Shown piece by piece: positions 52,334 to 61,443 of a DNA stretch of 64,000 nt (positions are counted from its first letter, which is position 1; every line of letters begins with the position of its first letter). The position numbers were made by a program, and so were the translations under genes. The stretch spans positions 99,964 through 163,963 of the forward strand of contig NZ_SNXE01000004.1 of assembly GCF_004362405.1 (NCBI RefSeq), in the 5' to 3' direction. Under the pieces are notes generated by a model, which saw only the letters and a program-made list of their open reading frames with translations, had not been told where the DNA came from and ran no database searches. This DNA comes from Roseateles asaccharophilus. Its GTDB lineage: Bacteria > Pseudomonadota > Gammaproteobacteria > Burkholderiales > Burkholderiaceae_C.

Positions 52334-53371
52334 TCAAGCTCGCGGCACACCGCGCTCGGGATTGCGCTCGGGATGCAGGGCGGCCTGCCCCTGCAGCAGC
52401 AGGGACTCCAGCAGCAGGCCGGCGTTGAGCGGATGCTCGGCATGGCGTGCCGCCTGTTGCAGCACCCGGCTCCAGGCCGTGACGGCGCTGGCGACCGGCT
52501 TCTTGGGCAGACTGGACGCGGGAAAGAAGCGCGGCGCCGCGCCATGAGCCAGGCACAGCAGATCGTGGGCCAGGCGCTGCAGGGTATCGATGGCGCGGGG
52601 CACGGGCCAGTCGGCGATGGCCGCCACCTCACCACGCGCCAGCCGACCCGGCAGGGCCAGCCAGGTCGCGGCCTTGAGCCCGTCCTGCGCCCAGTCCAGG
52701 GCCTGCTGGGGGCGACCGCCCGCGGCCGCCAGCAGCACCTCGGGCTGTTCCACGCCGCGGGCGGCCAGCCAGTCGCGGGCCTGAGCCGCGTCGGGCAGGC
52801 CCAGGGGCACGGGCTGGCAGCGGCTGCGTATGGTGGGCAGCAGGGCCTGGGGTGCCATGCTGGCCAGGGCAAAGCGCAGCGCACCGGCCGGCTCCTCCAA
52901 GGTCTTGAGCAGGGCATTGGCGGCCACGGTGTTCAGGGCCTCGGCCGGGTAGACCACCACCACCTTGGCGCGGCCGCGGGCCGGCGTGGTCTGGGTGAAG
53001 CCCAGCATGGCGCGCACCGCATCGATCTTGATCTCGCGGCTGGGCTTGCTCTTGCTCTCCTTGCCTTCCTTGCCCTCGGCTTCGTCGGCGGTCCAGCCCA
53101 GGGGCTCGCGCAGCGCGTCGGGCAGCAGGATCTGGAAGTCGGGGTGGGTGCGCGACTGGAAGAGCTTGCAGCTGCCGCAGTGGCCGCAGGCGCGGCCGTC
53201 GGCCGGCCGGGCCTCGGGCGCGGCCTCGCAGAGCCAGGCCTGGGCCAGCAGCAGGGCCAGATCGAACTGGCCCACGCCGGCAGGGCCCTGCACCAGCAGG
53301 GCGTGCGAGCGCGCATGCGCCAGGGCCTGGGCCAGGGGCTGGGCCAGCCAGGGCAGATCGAGGGCGTCCAT
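52334..53371 (-). CDS. holB: DNA polymerase III subunit delta'
   Basis: A 345-residue clamp-loader subunit starting at [11 protein letters not shown] (a GTG one codon upstream is possible). LLVQGPAGVGQFDLALLLAQ is a degenerate Walker A lacking the Lys, normal for delta'. The zinc module CGHCGSCKLFQSRTHPD, RAKVVVVYPAEALNTVAANA and LLKTLEEPAG are family marks. A Glu/Lys-rich insert (AEGKEGKESKSKPSREIK) follows the zinc module. Start overlaps the tmk stop. Confidence 0.94.
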   Translation of the reverse strand: MDALDLPWLAQPLAQALAHARSHALLVQGPAGVGQFDLALLLAQAWLCEAAPEARPADGRACGHCGSCKLFQSRTHPDFQILLPDALREPLGWTADEAEGKEGKESKSKPSREIKIDAVRAMLGFTQTTPARGRAKVVVVYPAEALNTVAANALLKTLEEPAGALRFALASMAPQALLPTIRSRCQPVPLGLPDAAQARDWLAARGVEQPEVLLAAAGGRPQQALDWAQDGLKAATWLALPGRLARGEVAAIADWPVPRAIDTLQRLAHDLLCLAHGAAPRFFPASSLPKKPVASAVTAWSRVLQQAARHAEHPLNAGLLLESLLLQGQAALHPERNPERGVPRA

Positions 53372-53991
53372 CACCAGCCCCGGGCTTCCAGGGCCGCGGC
53401 CACCTGGGCCGCCACGCTGGCGATATCGCCGCTGGCATCAATGCGCACAAAGCGCTGCGGCGCCGCGGCGGCGCGCGCGGCATAGCCGGCGCGCACGCGG
53501 TTGAAGAAGTCCAGGTCCTGCTGCTCGAAGCGGTCGGCCTCGCGGGCCGCGGCGCGGCGCTGGGCGGCCTGTTCGGCGGGCAGATCGAACCACAGGGTCA
53601 GGTCGGGCTGGCGGCCCTGCAGCACCCACTGCTCCAGCGTGGCCAGCACCTGCAGGTCCATGCCGCGGCCATGGCCCTGGTAGGCAAAGCTCGCATCGGC
53701 AAAGCGGTCACAGACCACGGTCTGGCCGGCGGCCAGGGCCGGCTCGATGACCTTGACCAGATGGTCGCGCCGACCGGCGAAGACCAGCAGGGCCTCGGTC
53801 AGATGGTCCATGCCCTCGTGCAGAAACAGGCCGCGCAGGGTTTCGGCCAGGGGCGTGCCGCCGGGCTCGCGGGTATTGAGCACCGTGGCGCCGCGCTCGC
53901 GCAGGCGCGCGCTCACCGCCTCGATATGGGTGGACTTGCCGGCACCGTCGATGCCTTCGAAGCTGATGAAACGGGCGCTGCTGCTGCTCAC
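53371..53991 (-). CDS. tmk: Thymidylate kinase
   Basis: A 206-residue kinase starting at GTG. P-loop [16 protein letters not shown], the DR motif [37 protein letters not shown] (LID region) and [13 protein letters not shown]. It phosphorylates dTMP. It lies between mltG (17-base gap) and holB. Confidence 0.95.
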   Translation of the reverse strand: MSSSSARFISFEGIDGAGKSTHIEAVSARLRERGATVLNTREPGGTPLAETLRGLFLHEGMDHLTEALLVFAGRRDHLVKVIEPALAAGQTVVCDRFADASFAYQGHGRGMDLQVLATLEQWVLQGRQPDLTLWFDLPAEQAAQRRAAAREADRFEQQDLDFFNRVRAGYAARAAAAPQRFVRIDASGDIASVAAQVAAALEARGW

Positions 53992-54008
53992 GGGAGGATG
54001 GGCGACGG

Positions 54009-55115
54009 CTACTTTTGGCCGCGCTGGTATTTGTTGACGGCGCGATTATGCGCGGCCAGGTCTTCGCTGAACTGGCTGCTGCCGTCCCCGCGTGCCACGA
54101 AGTACAGCGCCCGGCTGGTGGCCGGGTGCAGGGTGGCCTGCAGCGAGGCCAGGCCCGGCATGGCGATGGGCGTGGGCGGCAGGCCGCCGCGGGTGTAGGT
54201 GTTGAAGGGCGTGTCGGTCTGCAGATCGCGCTTGCGCAGATTGCCGTCGAAGGCCTCGCCCAGGCCGTAGATCACGGTGGGGTCGGTCTGCAGCGGCATG
54301 CCAATCTTCAGTCGGTTGATGAAGACCGAGGCCACCATGCCGCGGTCGGCCGGGGCGCCGGTCTCCTTCTCCACGATGGAGGCCAGGATCAGGGCCTCGG
54401 CCGGGCTCTTCAGCGGCAGGCCTTCCGCGCGGCCGGCCCAGGCGCTTTCCAGGCGGCGCTGCATGGCGGCATGGGCGCGCTTCATCACCGTGAGGTCGCT
54501 CACGCCACGGCTGTAGGCATAGGTGTCGGGAAAGAAGGCGCCTTCGGCCGGCCAATCGGGGCTGCCCAAGGCGGCCATCAGCTCGCGCTCGCTCATGGCG
54601 GCGGCCACGGGCTTGAGATGGGGGGCCTTGGCCAGGGCGGCGCGGAACTGACGGAAGTTCCAGCCCTCGATCAGGCGCACGACTTCCAGCACCTCGTCGC
54701 CGCGGACCATCTTGTCCAGCAGCTGGCGCGGCGTGATGCCCTCATGCACCTCATAACTGCCGGCGCGGATCTGGCGGGCCTGGCCCGACCAGCGGAACCA
54801 CTGGTAGAGCAGGCGCGCATCGGTCTGCACGCCCGCAGCCACCCAGCCCTGGGCCACCTGCTGGGGCGAGGTGCCGGGCTCGATGGACAGCTCCACCGAG
54901 GCCTGGGCCAGGTCCAGGGGCTTTTGCAACCACCACCAGGCCGCGCCCGCCGCGGCCGCGCCCAAGGCCAGCAGCAAGAGCAGACCGGCGAGCAGTCCGA
55001 GCAGCACACGCCCACGCTCGCGGCTGGCGCGGCGCGGGCTCCCGATGCGATTTCTGATGCCTGACAAGACCCGAGGCCCCCAAGGTGATGCGGGCGCTGA
55101 TGATAATCGCGGCAT
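54009..55115 (-). CDS. mltG: Endolytic transglycosylase MltG
   Basis: About 368 residues. An N-terminal TM ([20 protein letters not shown]) precedes a LysM-like segment ([20 protein letters not shown]) and the YceG/MltG domain ([60 protein letters not shown] with catalytic Glu, [40 protein letters not shown]). It cuts nascent glycan strands. The start is not settled: the ATG used overlaps the divergent ygfZ start by 2 bases; an internal TTG about 50 bases downstream is an alternative. Confidence 0.9.
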   Translation of the reverse strand: MPRLSSAPASPWGPRVLSGIRNRIGSPRRASRERGRVLLGLLAGLLLLLALGAAAAGAAWWWLQKPLDLAQASVELSIEPGTSPQQVAQGWVAAGVQTDARLLYQWFRWSGQARQIRAGSYEVHEGITPRQLLDKMVRGDEVLEVVRLIEGWNFRQFRAALAKAPHLKPVAAAMSERELMAALGSPDWPAEGAFFPDTYAYSRGVSDLTVMKRAHAAMQRRLESAWAGRAEGLPLKSPAEALILASIVEKETGAPADRGMVASVFINRLKIGMPLQTDPTVIYGLGEAFDGNLRKRDLQTDTPFNTYTRGGLPPTPIAMPGLASLQATLHPATSRALYFVARGDGSSQFSEDLAAHNRAVNKYQRGQK

Positions 55116-56058
55116 GAGTGAGATCTCCCCCACCCAAGAATTTCAAACCACCGGCGGCGCGCTGCGCCTCGCCGACTGGGGCGTGATGCGCGCCCAGGGC
55201 GAGGAAGCCGCCAAGTTTCTGCATGGCCAGCTGACCCAGGACACGGTGCTGCAGACGCCCGAACAGGGGCGCCTGGCCGGCTACTGCTCGCCCAAGGGTC
55301 GGCTGCTGGCCCTGATGCTGGCCATCAAGACCGGCCCGGAGCAACTGCTGCTGCCCCTGCCGGCCGAGCTGCTGCCGGCCACGCTCAAGCGTCTGTCCAT
55401 GTTCGTGCTGCGCGCCAAGTGCAAGCTCAGCGATGCCAGCGGCGAGCTGGCCGTCTGGGGCCTGGCGGGCACGGCCGCCCAGACCTGGCTGGGCGCCGAG
55501 GCCCCGGCCGCCGTCTGGGGCGTGAGCCGCCGCGGCGAAGCCGCCTGGGTGCTGCGCCTGCCCGACGCCGGCACCCCGCGCTATGTGCTGATCCAGGCCG
55601 CCGAGGCCGAGGCCCCTGCCCTGCCCGCCCTGGCGGCGCAGGACTGGGCCTGGCTGGAGGTTCAGTCCGGCCTGGCCTGGGTGAGACAGCCCACGGTGGA
55701 GCAGTTTGTGCCCCAGATGCTGAACCTGGAGCTGCTGGGCGGCGTGAACTTCCAGAAAGGCTGCTACCCCGGCCAGGAGGTGGTGGCGCGCAGCCAGTAC
55801 CGCGGCACGGTCAAGCGCCGGACCTTTTTGTTCGAGACCGAGGGTGAGGCCAGCCTGGGCCAGGAACTCTTCCACAGCGGCGATGCCGAGCAGCCGGCGG
55901 GCCTGGTGGCGGCCGTGGCCCGTCGCGAGGGCCGCAGCCTGCTGCTGGCCGAGGTCAAGCTGGCGGCCCTGGACGCGGGCAGCCTGCACCTGGGCTCGGC
56001 GAGCGGCGCCGCCCTGCATGCGCGGCCCCTGCCCTATGCCGTGGGAGAACCGCAATGA
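55114..56058 (+). CDS. ygfZ: YgfZ/GcvT-type folate-binding protein
   Basis: A 314-residue protein starting [57 protein letters not shown] and the conserved signature NFQKGCYPGQEVVARSQYRG (K-G-C-Y-x-G-Q) define YgfZ, which helps repair or assemble some Fe-S proteins. Its start overlaps that of mltG head-to-head. Followed with a 4-base overlap by a DUF4936 gene. Confidence 0.93.
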   Translation: MSEISPTQEFQTTGGALRLADWGVMRAQGEEAAKFLHGQLTQDTVLQTPEQGRLAGYCSPKGRLLALMLAIKTGPEQLLLPLPAELLPATLKRLSMFVLRAKCKLSDASGELAVWGLAGTAAQTWLGAEAPAAVWGVSRRGEAAWVLRLPDAGTPRYVLIQAAEAEAPALPALAAQDWAWLEVQSGLAWVRQPTVEQFVPQMLNLELLGGVNFQKGCYPGQEVVARSQYRGTVKRRTFLFETEGEASLGQELFHSGDAEQPAGLVAAVARREGRSLLLAEVKLAALDAGSLHLGSASGAALHARPLPYAVGEPQ

Positions 56059-56333
56059 GCGCGGCCAACAGCCCCAAGCCGGCCTACGAGCTCTTTGTCT
56101 ACTACCGCGTGCGGGCCGACCAGGCACAGGCCGCACAAGCGGCCTTCGAGGCCGAGCGGGCGGGCCGCCCGATGCGCCTGCTGCAGCGCCACGACCCGGA
56201 CCCCAGCCTGCTGACCTGGATGGAGGTCTATCCCGCCGGGCTGCTGGATGCCGAGGCCGCCATGGCCACCGTCATGGGGCCCTTCGTGCAGGGTCTGCGT
56301 CACCGCGAGACCTTTGAGCCCCTGCGGGGCTGA
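56055..56333 (+). CDS. DUF4936 family protein
   Basis: A 92-residue small protein. YELFVYYRVRADQAQAAQAA, RLLQRHDPDPSLLTWMEVYP and GPFVQGLRHRETFEPL follow the DUF4936 pattern, a ferredoxin-like (ABM-type) fold common in Burkholderiales after ygfZ. Function unknown. Start overlaps the ygfZ stop (ATGA). Confidence 0.85.
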   Translation: MSAANSPKPAYELFVYYRVRADQAQAAQAAFEAERAGRPMRLLQRHDPDPSLLTWMEVYPAGLLDAEAAMATVMGPFVQGLRHRETFEPLRG

Positions 56334-56366
56334 ACACGCGCCGACCGCCGCCCGGAGCCGGCGGGT

Positions 56367-57257
56367 TCAAAGCGCGCGCACCATCTCCACATGGGCGATG
56401 CCGGCCTCTTCAAACACCGGACCGCGGCGCTGGAAGCCGGCCCGGGCATAAAAGCCTTCGGCTGAGAGCTGGGCGTGCAGCAAGACCTCCCGGTCGCCGC
56501 GCTCGCGTGCCGATCGCATCAGGGCCTCAAGCAATTCCCGGCCCACGCGGCTGCCGCGCAGGCTGGCCGCCACGGCCATGCGGCCGATCTTGGCCACGCC
56601 GGGCACATGTTCCAGCAGACGGCCGGTGCCCAGGGGGCGGCCCAGGCGGTTGTAGGCCACCGCGTGCAGGCAGGCCGCATCGGCGCTGTCCCACTCCATC
56701 TCGGCGGGAATGCCCTGCTCCTGCACGAAAACGGCCTGGCGGATGGCGCGGGCATCCTCGCCCAGCGCCGCCCAGTCGCCCTGGCGCACCGTCACCATGG
56801 ACTCACCGCGCTCAAAGCCCAGCAGCAGCTCGCGCAGCGCGGCGGGCACCGGCAGCGGGCGGCGCTCCTGGGCATGGGCGAAGACATAGACCATCTCCGC
56901 ATGCACCAGGCACTGCTCCGCACGGAACACGGCGCAGCGCAGGGTGAGGGAGCTGTTGCCCACGCGCTCGCAGCGCACCCCCACGTCCAGCTGCTCGTCA
57001 TAGCGTGCCGCGTCCAGGTATTCCAGCGTGGCCTTGCGCACGAAGAGATCACCGCCCAGCGCCGCCATGGTCTGGGCATAGGGCAGCGCCAGGGCGCGCC
57101 AGTAGGCACCGACCGCGGTGTCGATATAGGTGAGGTAATGGCCGTTGAAGACGATGTGCTGGGCATCGATCTCGGCCCAGCGCACGCGCAGGCGTTCGAA
57201 ACTGCGGAACTCGGCGCGGCGCGGAGTGGGCACAGCAGGGTTTGTGGGCGTGCTCAT
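56367..57257 (-). CDS. Fused acyl-CoA thioesterase (hotdog) and GNAT acetyltransferase
   Basis: A 296-residue fusion. The N-terminal half (about 1-140) is a YbgC/FadM hotdog thioesterase: LRVRWAEIDAQHIVFNGHYL with the catalytic-type Asp, then GGDLFVRKATLEYLDAARYD. The C-terminal half (about 150-296) is a GNAT domain of ElaA-like type: IRQAVFVQEQGIPAEMEWDS, YNRLGRPLGTGRLLEHVPGV, GRMAVAASLRGSRVGRELLE (acetyl-CoA loop), FYARAGFQRRGPVFEEAGI. Start overlaps the esterase stop. Confidence 0.9.
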   Translation of the reverse strand: MSTPTNPAVPTPRRAEFRSFERLRVRWAEIDAQHIVFNGHYLTYIDTAVGAYWRALALPYAQTMAALGGDLFVRKATLEYLDAARYDEQLDVGVRCERVGNSSLTLRCAVFRAEQCLVHAEMVYVFAHAQERRPLPVPAALRELLLGFERGESMVTVRQGDWAALGEDARAIRQAVFVQEQGIPAEMEWDSADAACLHAVAYNRLGRPLGTGRLLEHVPGVAKIGRMAVAASLRGSRVGRELLEALMRSARERGDREVLLHAQLSAEGFYARAGFQRRGPVFEEAGIAHVEMVRAL

Positions 57258-58273
57258 CGATCAAATGCCTCCTTCAGGGCCAGGCCGCAAGCGTCCAGGG
57301 CCTGCAAGGCCTCGGGGATCTGCCGCCCCATCTTGATGAAATCATGGGTCACGCCGCGGTAGAGCTCCAGCTGCACCGCATTGCCCGCGGCGCGCAAGGT
57401 GTCGGCGTAGGCAATGCCCTCGTCCACCAGGGGGTCGCACTCGGCCAGCACCAGGCAGGCCGGGGCCAGGCCGCTGTGGTCTTCGGCTTCCAGCGGGGCG
57501 AAGCGCCAGTCGCGGCGATGGTGGTACTCGATGTAGTGGCTGAAGAACCACTCGATGCCGGCCGCATCCAGCAGGAAGCCATTGGCAAAGAGCTTGTGGG
57601 AAGCGGTGTCGGCATGGGCCGTGGCGCCGGGCGTGATCAGCAGCTGCAGGGCCAGCGGGATCCCCTGCTCGCGCGCATGCAGGGCGCTCACCGCTGCCAG
57701 GGTGCCGCCCGCGCTATCGCCGCCCACGGCAATGCGGTGAGGGTCCAGCCCCAGGGTCTGGGCCGAGGCGGCCAGCCAGCGCAGCACGGCCCAGCAGTCC
57801 TCCACCGCGGCCGGAAAGCGGTGTTCCGGCGCCAGGCGGTAGTCCAGGGAGATCACGGCCGCCCCGCTCTTGAGCGCCAGCTGCCGGCACAGGCTGTCAT
57901 GGGTCTCCAGACTGCCGATGGTGAAACCGCCGCCGTGGAAGTACAGCAGCACGGGCAGGCCAGCGGCCTCGCTGGGTGCATACAGGCGCGCGGCCAGCGG
58001 ACCCTCGGCGCCCGGGAGCTGCAGGTTCTCGATCCTGGGCAGGGGCGCACGCGGCAGATCCAGGATCTCGGCGCCCATCAGATAGGCGATGCGCGCCTGC
58101 TTGGGCGTCAGGCTGTGGAAGGCAGGGCGGTTGGCGCGGTGTATGCGCTCCAGGACACCGGCCATGCGCGGTGTCAACAAGCTACTACTCAAGGGGAACT
58201 CCAGCGGATCACGCTCGGGAACAACGGCGCGCAGTGTGCCAGAGCGGCGCGGGACGCTGCGCTGCCCGGCCAT
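57254..58273 (-). CDS. HSL-family alpha/beta hydrolase (esterase)
   Basis: Up to 339 residues. HSL/BFAE marks: LLYFHGGGFTIGSLETHDSL (oxyanion HGGG), DYRLAPEHRFPAAVEDCWAV, GGDSAGGTLAAVSALH (nucleophile Ser), ECDPLVDEGIAYADTL (Asp) and GVTHDFIKMG (His). The catalytic triad is complete, so it is probably an active carboxylesterase. The start is uncertain: the family usually begins near LTPRMAGVLERIHRANRP, so an internal start (ATG 58165 or a TTG just upstream) is likely. Pairs with the thioesterase-GNAT gene. Confidence 0.9.
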   Translation of the reverse strand: MAGQRSVPRRSGTLRAVVPERDPLEFPLSSSLLTPRMAGVLERIHRANRPAFHSLTPKQARIAYLMGAEILDLPRAPLPRIENLQLPGAEGPLAARLYAPSEAAGLPVLLYFHGGGFTIGSLETHDSLCRQLALKSGAAVISLDYRLAPEHRFPAAVEDCWAVLRWLAASAQTLGLDPHRIAVGGDSAGGTLAAVSALHAREQGIPLALQLLITPGATAHADTASHKLFANGFLLDAAGIEWFFSHYIEYHHRRDWRFAPLEAEDHSGLAPACLVLAECDPLVDEGIAYADTLRAAGNAVQLELYRGVTHDFIKMGRQIPEALQALDACGLALKEAFDR

Positions 58274-58305
58274 TGCACTCCAACTTCAAGGGCTGGCTCA
58301 GACGC

Positions 58306-58333
58306 AAAAAGCCCGCGGCTTGTGGCCGCGGGC
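58306..58333 (-). terminator. Intrinsic terminator of aceA
   Basis: On the minus strand GCCCGCGGC-CACAA-GCCGCGGGC is a perfect 9-bp stem with a 5-base loop followed by TTTTT, 79 bases after the aceA stop. A standard rho-independent terminator; it separates aceA from the esterase gene. Confidence 0.88.
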
Positions 58334-58411
58334 CGGGTGCCCCGTCGAGACCATGACGGGGCGCTTGGGTAGCTCTTGCGGGCGGCCGTGCCAGGACGGC
58401 CGCCTCCGCGA

Positions 58412-59710
58412 TCAGCCGTGCTTGGCGTCGAAGAACTGCTCGTCTTCGGTGGAGCCCTTCAGGGCCGCGGTGGAGGCCTCGGCCTCGATGGTGGTGGTCA
58501 CGGCATCGAAGTAGCCGGTACCGACCTCGCGCTGGTGCTTGACGGCGGTGAAGCCACGGTCGGCGGCGGCGAACTCCTTCTCCTGCAGCTCGACGAAGGC
58601 GCTCATATTGTTGCGAGCGTAGCCATAGGCCAGATCGAACATCGAGTAGTTCAGGCTGTGGAAGCCGGCCAGGGTGATGAACTGGAACTTGTAGCCCATG
58701 GCGCCCAGCTCGCGCTGGAACTTGGCGATGGTGGCGTCGTCCAGGTTCTTTTTCCAGTTGAAGGAGGGCGAGCAGTTGTAGGCCAGCAGCTTGCCGGGGA
58801 ACTTGGCGTGGATGGCGTCGGCAAAGGCCTTGGCGAAAGCCAGGTCCGGCTTGCCGGTCTCGCACCAGATCATGTCGGCATAGGGTGCATAGGCCAGGCC
58901 GCGGCTGATGGCCTGATCCAGACCGTTGCGGGTGCGGAAGAAGCCTTCCACGGTGCGCTCGCCGGTGCAGAAGGGCTTGTCGTTGTCGTCCACATCGGTG
59001 GTGACCAGGTCACCGGCCTCGGCGTCGGTGCGGGCCAGCAGCACGGTGGGCACGCCCATCACGTCGGCGGCCAGACGGGCGGCGACCAGCTTGGCCACGG
59101 CCTCGCGGGTCGGGACCAGCACCTTGCCACCCATATGGCCGCACTTCTTGGCGGCGGCCAGCTGGTCTTCGAAGTGCACGCCAGCGGCACCGGCGTCGAT
59201 CATGGCCTTCATCAGCTCAAAGGCGTTCAGCACGCCGCCGAAGCCGGCTTCGGCATCGGCCACGATGGGGGCGAAGAAGTCGGTGTCGTTCTTGCCTTCG
59301 CTCCACTGGATTTCGTCAGCGCGCTTGAAGGTCGCGTTGATGCGCTTGACGACCTTGGGCACGGAGTCGACGGAGTACAGCGACTGGTCGGGGTACATCT
59401 CGCCATTGCTGTTGGCATCACCGGCGACCTGCCAGCCCGACAGATAGATGGCCTTCAGGCCGGCCTTGACCTGCTGCATGGCCTGGTTGCCGGTCAGGGC
59501 GCCCAGGGCGTTGATGAAGGGCTCGGTGTTGACCAGGTTCCAGAGCTTCTCGGCGCCGCGCTGGGCCAGGGTGTGCTCAATCTTCAGCGAGCCGCGCAGG
59601 CGCACCACGTCGGCGGCGGTGTAGCCGCGCTTGATGCCCTTCCAACGGGGGTTCTCGGCCCAGTCCTTCTCGAGGGCGGCAATCTGCTGTTCGCGGGTCA
59701 GGGTGCTCAT
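58412..59710 (-). CDS. aceA: Isocitrate lyase
   Basis: A 432-residue isocitrate lyase of the glyoxylate shunt. [40 protein letters not shown], the active-site loop [60 protein letters not shown] and [20 protein letters not shown] are all present. A palindrome 95 bases upstream and a terminator downstream frame it as a single-gene unit. No malate synthase is adjacent. Confidence 0.97.
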   Translation of the reverse strand: MSTLTREQQIAALEKDWAENPRWKGIKRGYTAADVVRLRGSLKIEHTLAQRGAEKLWNLVNTEPFINALGALTGNQAMQQVKAGLKAIYLSGWQVAGDANSNGEMYPDQSLYSVDSVPKVVKRINATFKRADEIQWSEGKNDTDFFAPIVADAEAGFGGVLNAFELMKAMIDAGAAGVHFEDQLAAAKKCGHMGGKVLVPTREAVAKLVAARLAADVMGVPTVLLARTDAEAGDLVTTDVDDNDKPFCTGERTVEGFFRTRNGLDQAISRGLAYAPYADMIWCETGKPDLAFAKAFADAIHAKFPGKLLAYNCSPSFNWKKNLDDATIAKFQRELGAMGYKFQFITLAGFHSLNYSMFDLAYGYARNNMSAFVELQEKEFAAADRGFTAVKHQREVGTGYFDAVTTTIEAEASTAALKGSTEDEQFFDAKHG

Positions 59711-60124
59711 GGTGATGCTCCTACAGGGGTGGTTCGGAAGAGGAAAAACTTCGCTGTCGATGGCTCTAAGCGTAGTCCTCCCCCACCCGCTGTGGAAGTG
59801 TTATGTCTTATATAAGACCAAAAATTTACTCCATGAAAATCAATAACTTACGGAATAAATTTCGAATCGCGAAAAGCAATTCACCATAATGAGAAAAAAT
59901 GCGGCGGCGCACAAATCCAATTTCCCACAATGCGCAATTTGGTTTTCGCATTGCGGGATTCGCCAGCCTGCAGGCGCCAATATCGGCCCATGCGACGCTG
60001 TGAGTCGAGGTGGCGCTGCCGTTCGCCACGGCAAGAGGCGACAGTCTTGAGACATATCAAGATGCCGGTCGGCCTTGTCAAATACAGTAGAAACCCTAGG
60101 TACGTAGAGCGAAAGGAGCCAACA
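59711..60124. other. AT-richer regulatory stretch between aceA and the fimbrial locus
   Basis: 414 bases with the lowest GC of the window (59810-59945). It holds the palindrome at 59805-59818, an 11-bp hairpin with one mismatch (CCCACAATGCG/CGCATTGCGGG, 59924-59957, 12-base loop), and before the fimbrial gene a TTGTCA box (60075-60080) with AAAGGAG at 60111-60117 as ribosome site. No ORF or known RNA was recognised. Confidence 0.5.
59805..59818. promoter_or_regulatory. Perfect palindrome GTCTTATATAAGAC upstream of aceA
   Basis: A 14-bp perfect palindrome in a GC-rich genome, centred about 100 bases upstream of the aceA ATG. The shape (CTTATATAAG core) suits a GntR-type or similar dimeric regulator of acetate/glyoxylate metabolism. 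The binding protein is unknown; no regulator gene lies beside it. Confidence 0.65.
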
Positions 60125-60643
60125 ATGACCCTGAGACACCGCCGACACACCTGGATTCGCCGCACCGGCCTTGCAGGCCTGGGCCTGCTGTGCGCCCTGC
60201 CCCTGATGGCGCAGACCCTGACCGACACCTTTGTGGTGCGCATGGAGATTCAGGGCAGCTGCGTGGTCCTGAACGCCAGCGATATCGACTTCGGTACCGG
60301 CGCCGCCATGCCCGGACAGAAGGAAATGAGCGGCACGATACGGCTGCAATGCACCAAGGACCTGCCCTTCACCGTCGGCCTGGACGGCGGCCGCACCACG
60401 GGCGACGTGAATGCCCGTGCCATGGAAGGCGCCGACGGGGTGCGTATTCCCTACACGCTCAGCCGGGACAGTGCCACGGGCCCGAACTGGGGCAATGACA
60501 GCAGCTCGGCGGCTTCCGGCGTGGGTGCCGGGCTGGGCTCGGCCCATGAGATCGCGCTGACCGTACATGCCAAGGTCGATGTCAACGGCGACGAACCCGC
60601 CGGGCAGTACGCCGACACGGTCACCGTCACCCTCAGCTACTGA
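60125..60643 (+). CDS. Spore-coat-U-domain (SCPU) fimbrial-type protein
   Basis: A 172-residue exported protein starting MTLRHRRHTWIRRTGLAGLG after AAAGGAGCCAACA. The signal ends at LPLMAQ. SCPU marks: IQGSCVVLNASDIDFGTGAA, GTIRLQCTKDLPFTVGLDGG, RIPYTLSRDSATGPNWGN, and the final beta strand PAGQYADTVTVTLSY typical of donor-strand-dependent subunits. First gene of a chaperone-usher operon, so it is likely the major pilin. Confidence 0.9.
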   Translation: MTLRHRRHTWIRRTGLAGLGLLCALPLMAQTLTDTFVVRMEIQGSCVVLNASDIDFGTGAAMPGQKEMSGTIRLQCTKDLPFTVGLDGGRTTGDVNARAMEGADGVRIPYTLSRDSATGPNWGNDSSSAASGVGAGLGSAHEIALTVHAKVDVNGDEPAGQYADTVTVTLSY

Positions 60644-60672
60644 TAAATTCATGCGCTCACAGAGGGAGTCTC

Positions 60673-61443
60673 ATGAGCGCTACACGGGTGCTGGCCCTGG
60701 GCCTGTTCTTGTTCACGGCAGGGCCTGCGGCTTGGAGCGCGGGCCTGCAGGTCTCGCCGGTCCGTCTGCAGTTCGCGCCTGAGCAACAGGCGCAGGCGCT
60801 GCAGCTCAACAACAACGCCGCTGCACCGATCCACGTCCAGGTGCGCGTGATGCGCTGGGCCCAACGTGAGCAGCAGGACGTGCTGGAGGCGCAGGACGAG
60901 ATTCTGGCCAGCCCGGCCATTGTGCAAGTGCTGCCCGGTCAAACTCAGACCGTGAGGCTGGTGCGCTCCCGCATCAACACGGCCGAGCTGGAGCAGAGCT
61001 ACCGGGTCCTGGTCGATGAACTGCCGGCCTCGGCCCAGGATTCGCAGGCGGCTCAGTCCGGTCTTCAGCTCTTGATGCGTTACTCCATACCGGTCTTCAT
61101 CGCTGCGAAGTCCGGCGCCGAGGGGCGCAGGGCCACCGAGTCCGACACGCAGCCGGCTGCAGCCACTCGCCTGAAGGCCCGCCTTCAGCCGGCAACCGGC
61201 ACGGGCAGCCGGCTTGAGCTGCGCAATGACGGCCAGCAGGCCGTGCGCATCAGCCAGCTCAGGGCCATGCTGAGCGATGGCCGGTACATCAGCCTGAGTG
61301 AAGGCCTGCTCGGCTATGTGCTGCCCGGGCAGCTCATGGCATGGTCTTTTGAGCAGCCCTTGAGTCCCGGTGTCGTGCTGGAAGCGCAGCTCAACGATGA
61401 GCCGGGCCAGCAGCGACTGCCGCTGCAGGATGCGGCGCTCTAG
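60673..61443 (+). CDS. Periplasmic fimbrial chaperone (PapD-like)
   Basis: A 256-residue chaperone with signal peptide (VLALGLFLFTAGPAAWSAG). Domain 1: LQVSPVRLQFAPEQQAQALQ, HVQVRVMRWAQREQQDVLEA, ILASPAIVQVLPGQTQTVRL, YRVLVDELP; domain 2 from about 130 (LQLLMRYSIPVFIAAKSG). This is the archaic-type chaperone pattern that accompanies SCPU subunits. Overlaps the usher start by 14 bases. Confidence 0.92.
   Translation: MSATRVLALGLFLFTAGPAAWSAGLQVSPVRLQFAPEQQAQALQLNNNAAAPIHVQVRVMRWAQREQQDVLEAQDEILASPAIVQVLPGQTQTVRLVRSRINTAELEQSYRVLVDELPASAQDSQAAQSGLQLLMRYSIPVFIAAKSGAEGRRATESDTQPAAATRLKARLQPATGTGSRLELRNDGQQAVRISQLRAMLSDGRYISLSEGLLGYVLPGQLMAWSFEQPLSPGVVLEAQLNDEPGQQRLPLQDAAL

Noticed and set aside
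58376-59815. 479-codon plus-strand open frame
   Set aside because: Antisense to aceA, whose motifs are complete; the antisense product is Gly/His/Val-rich without motifs.
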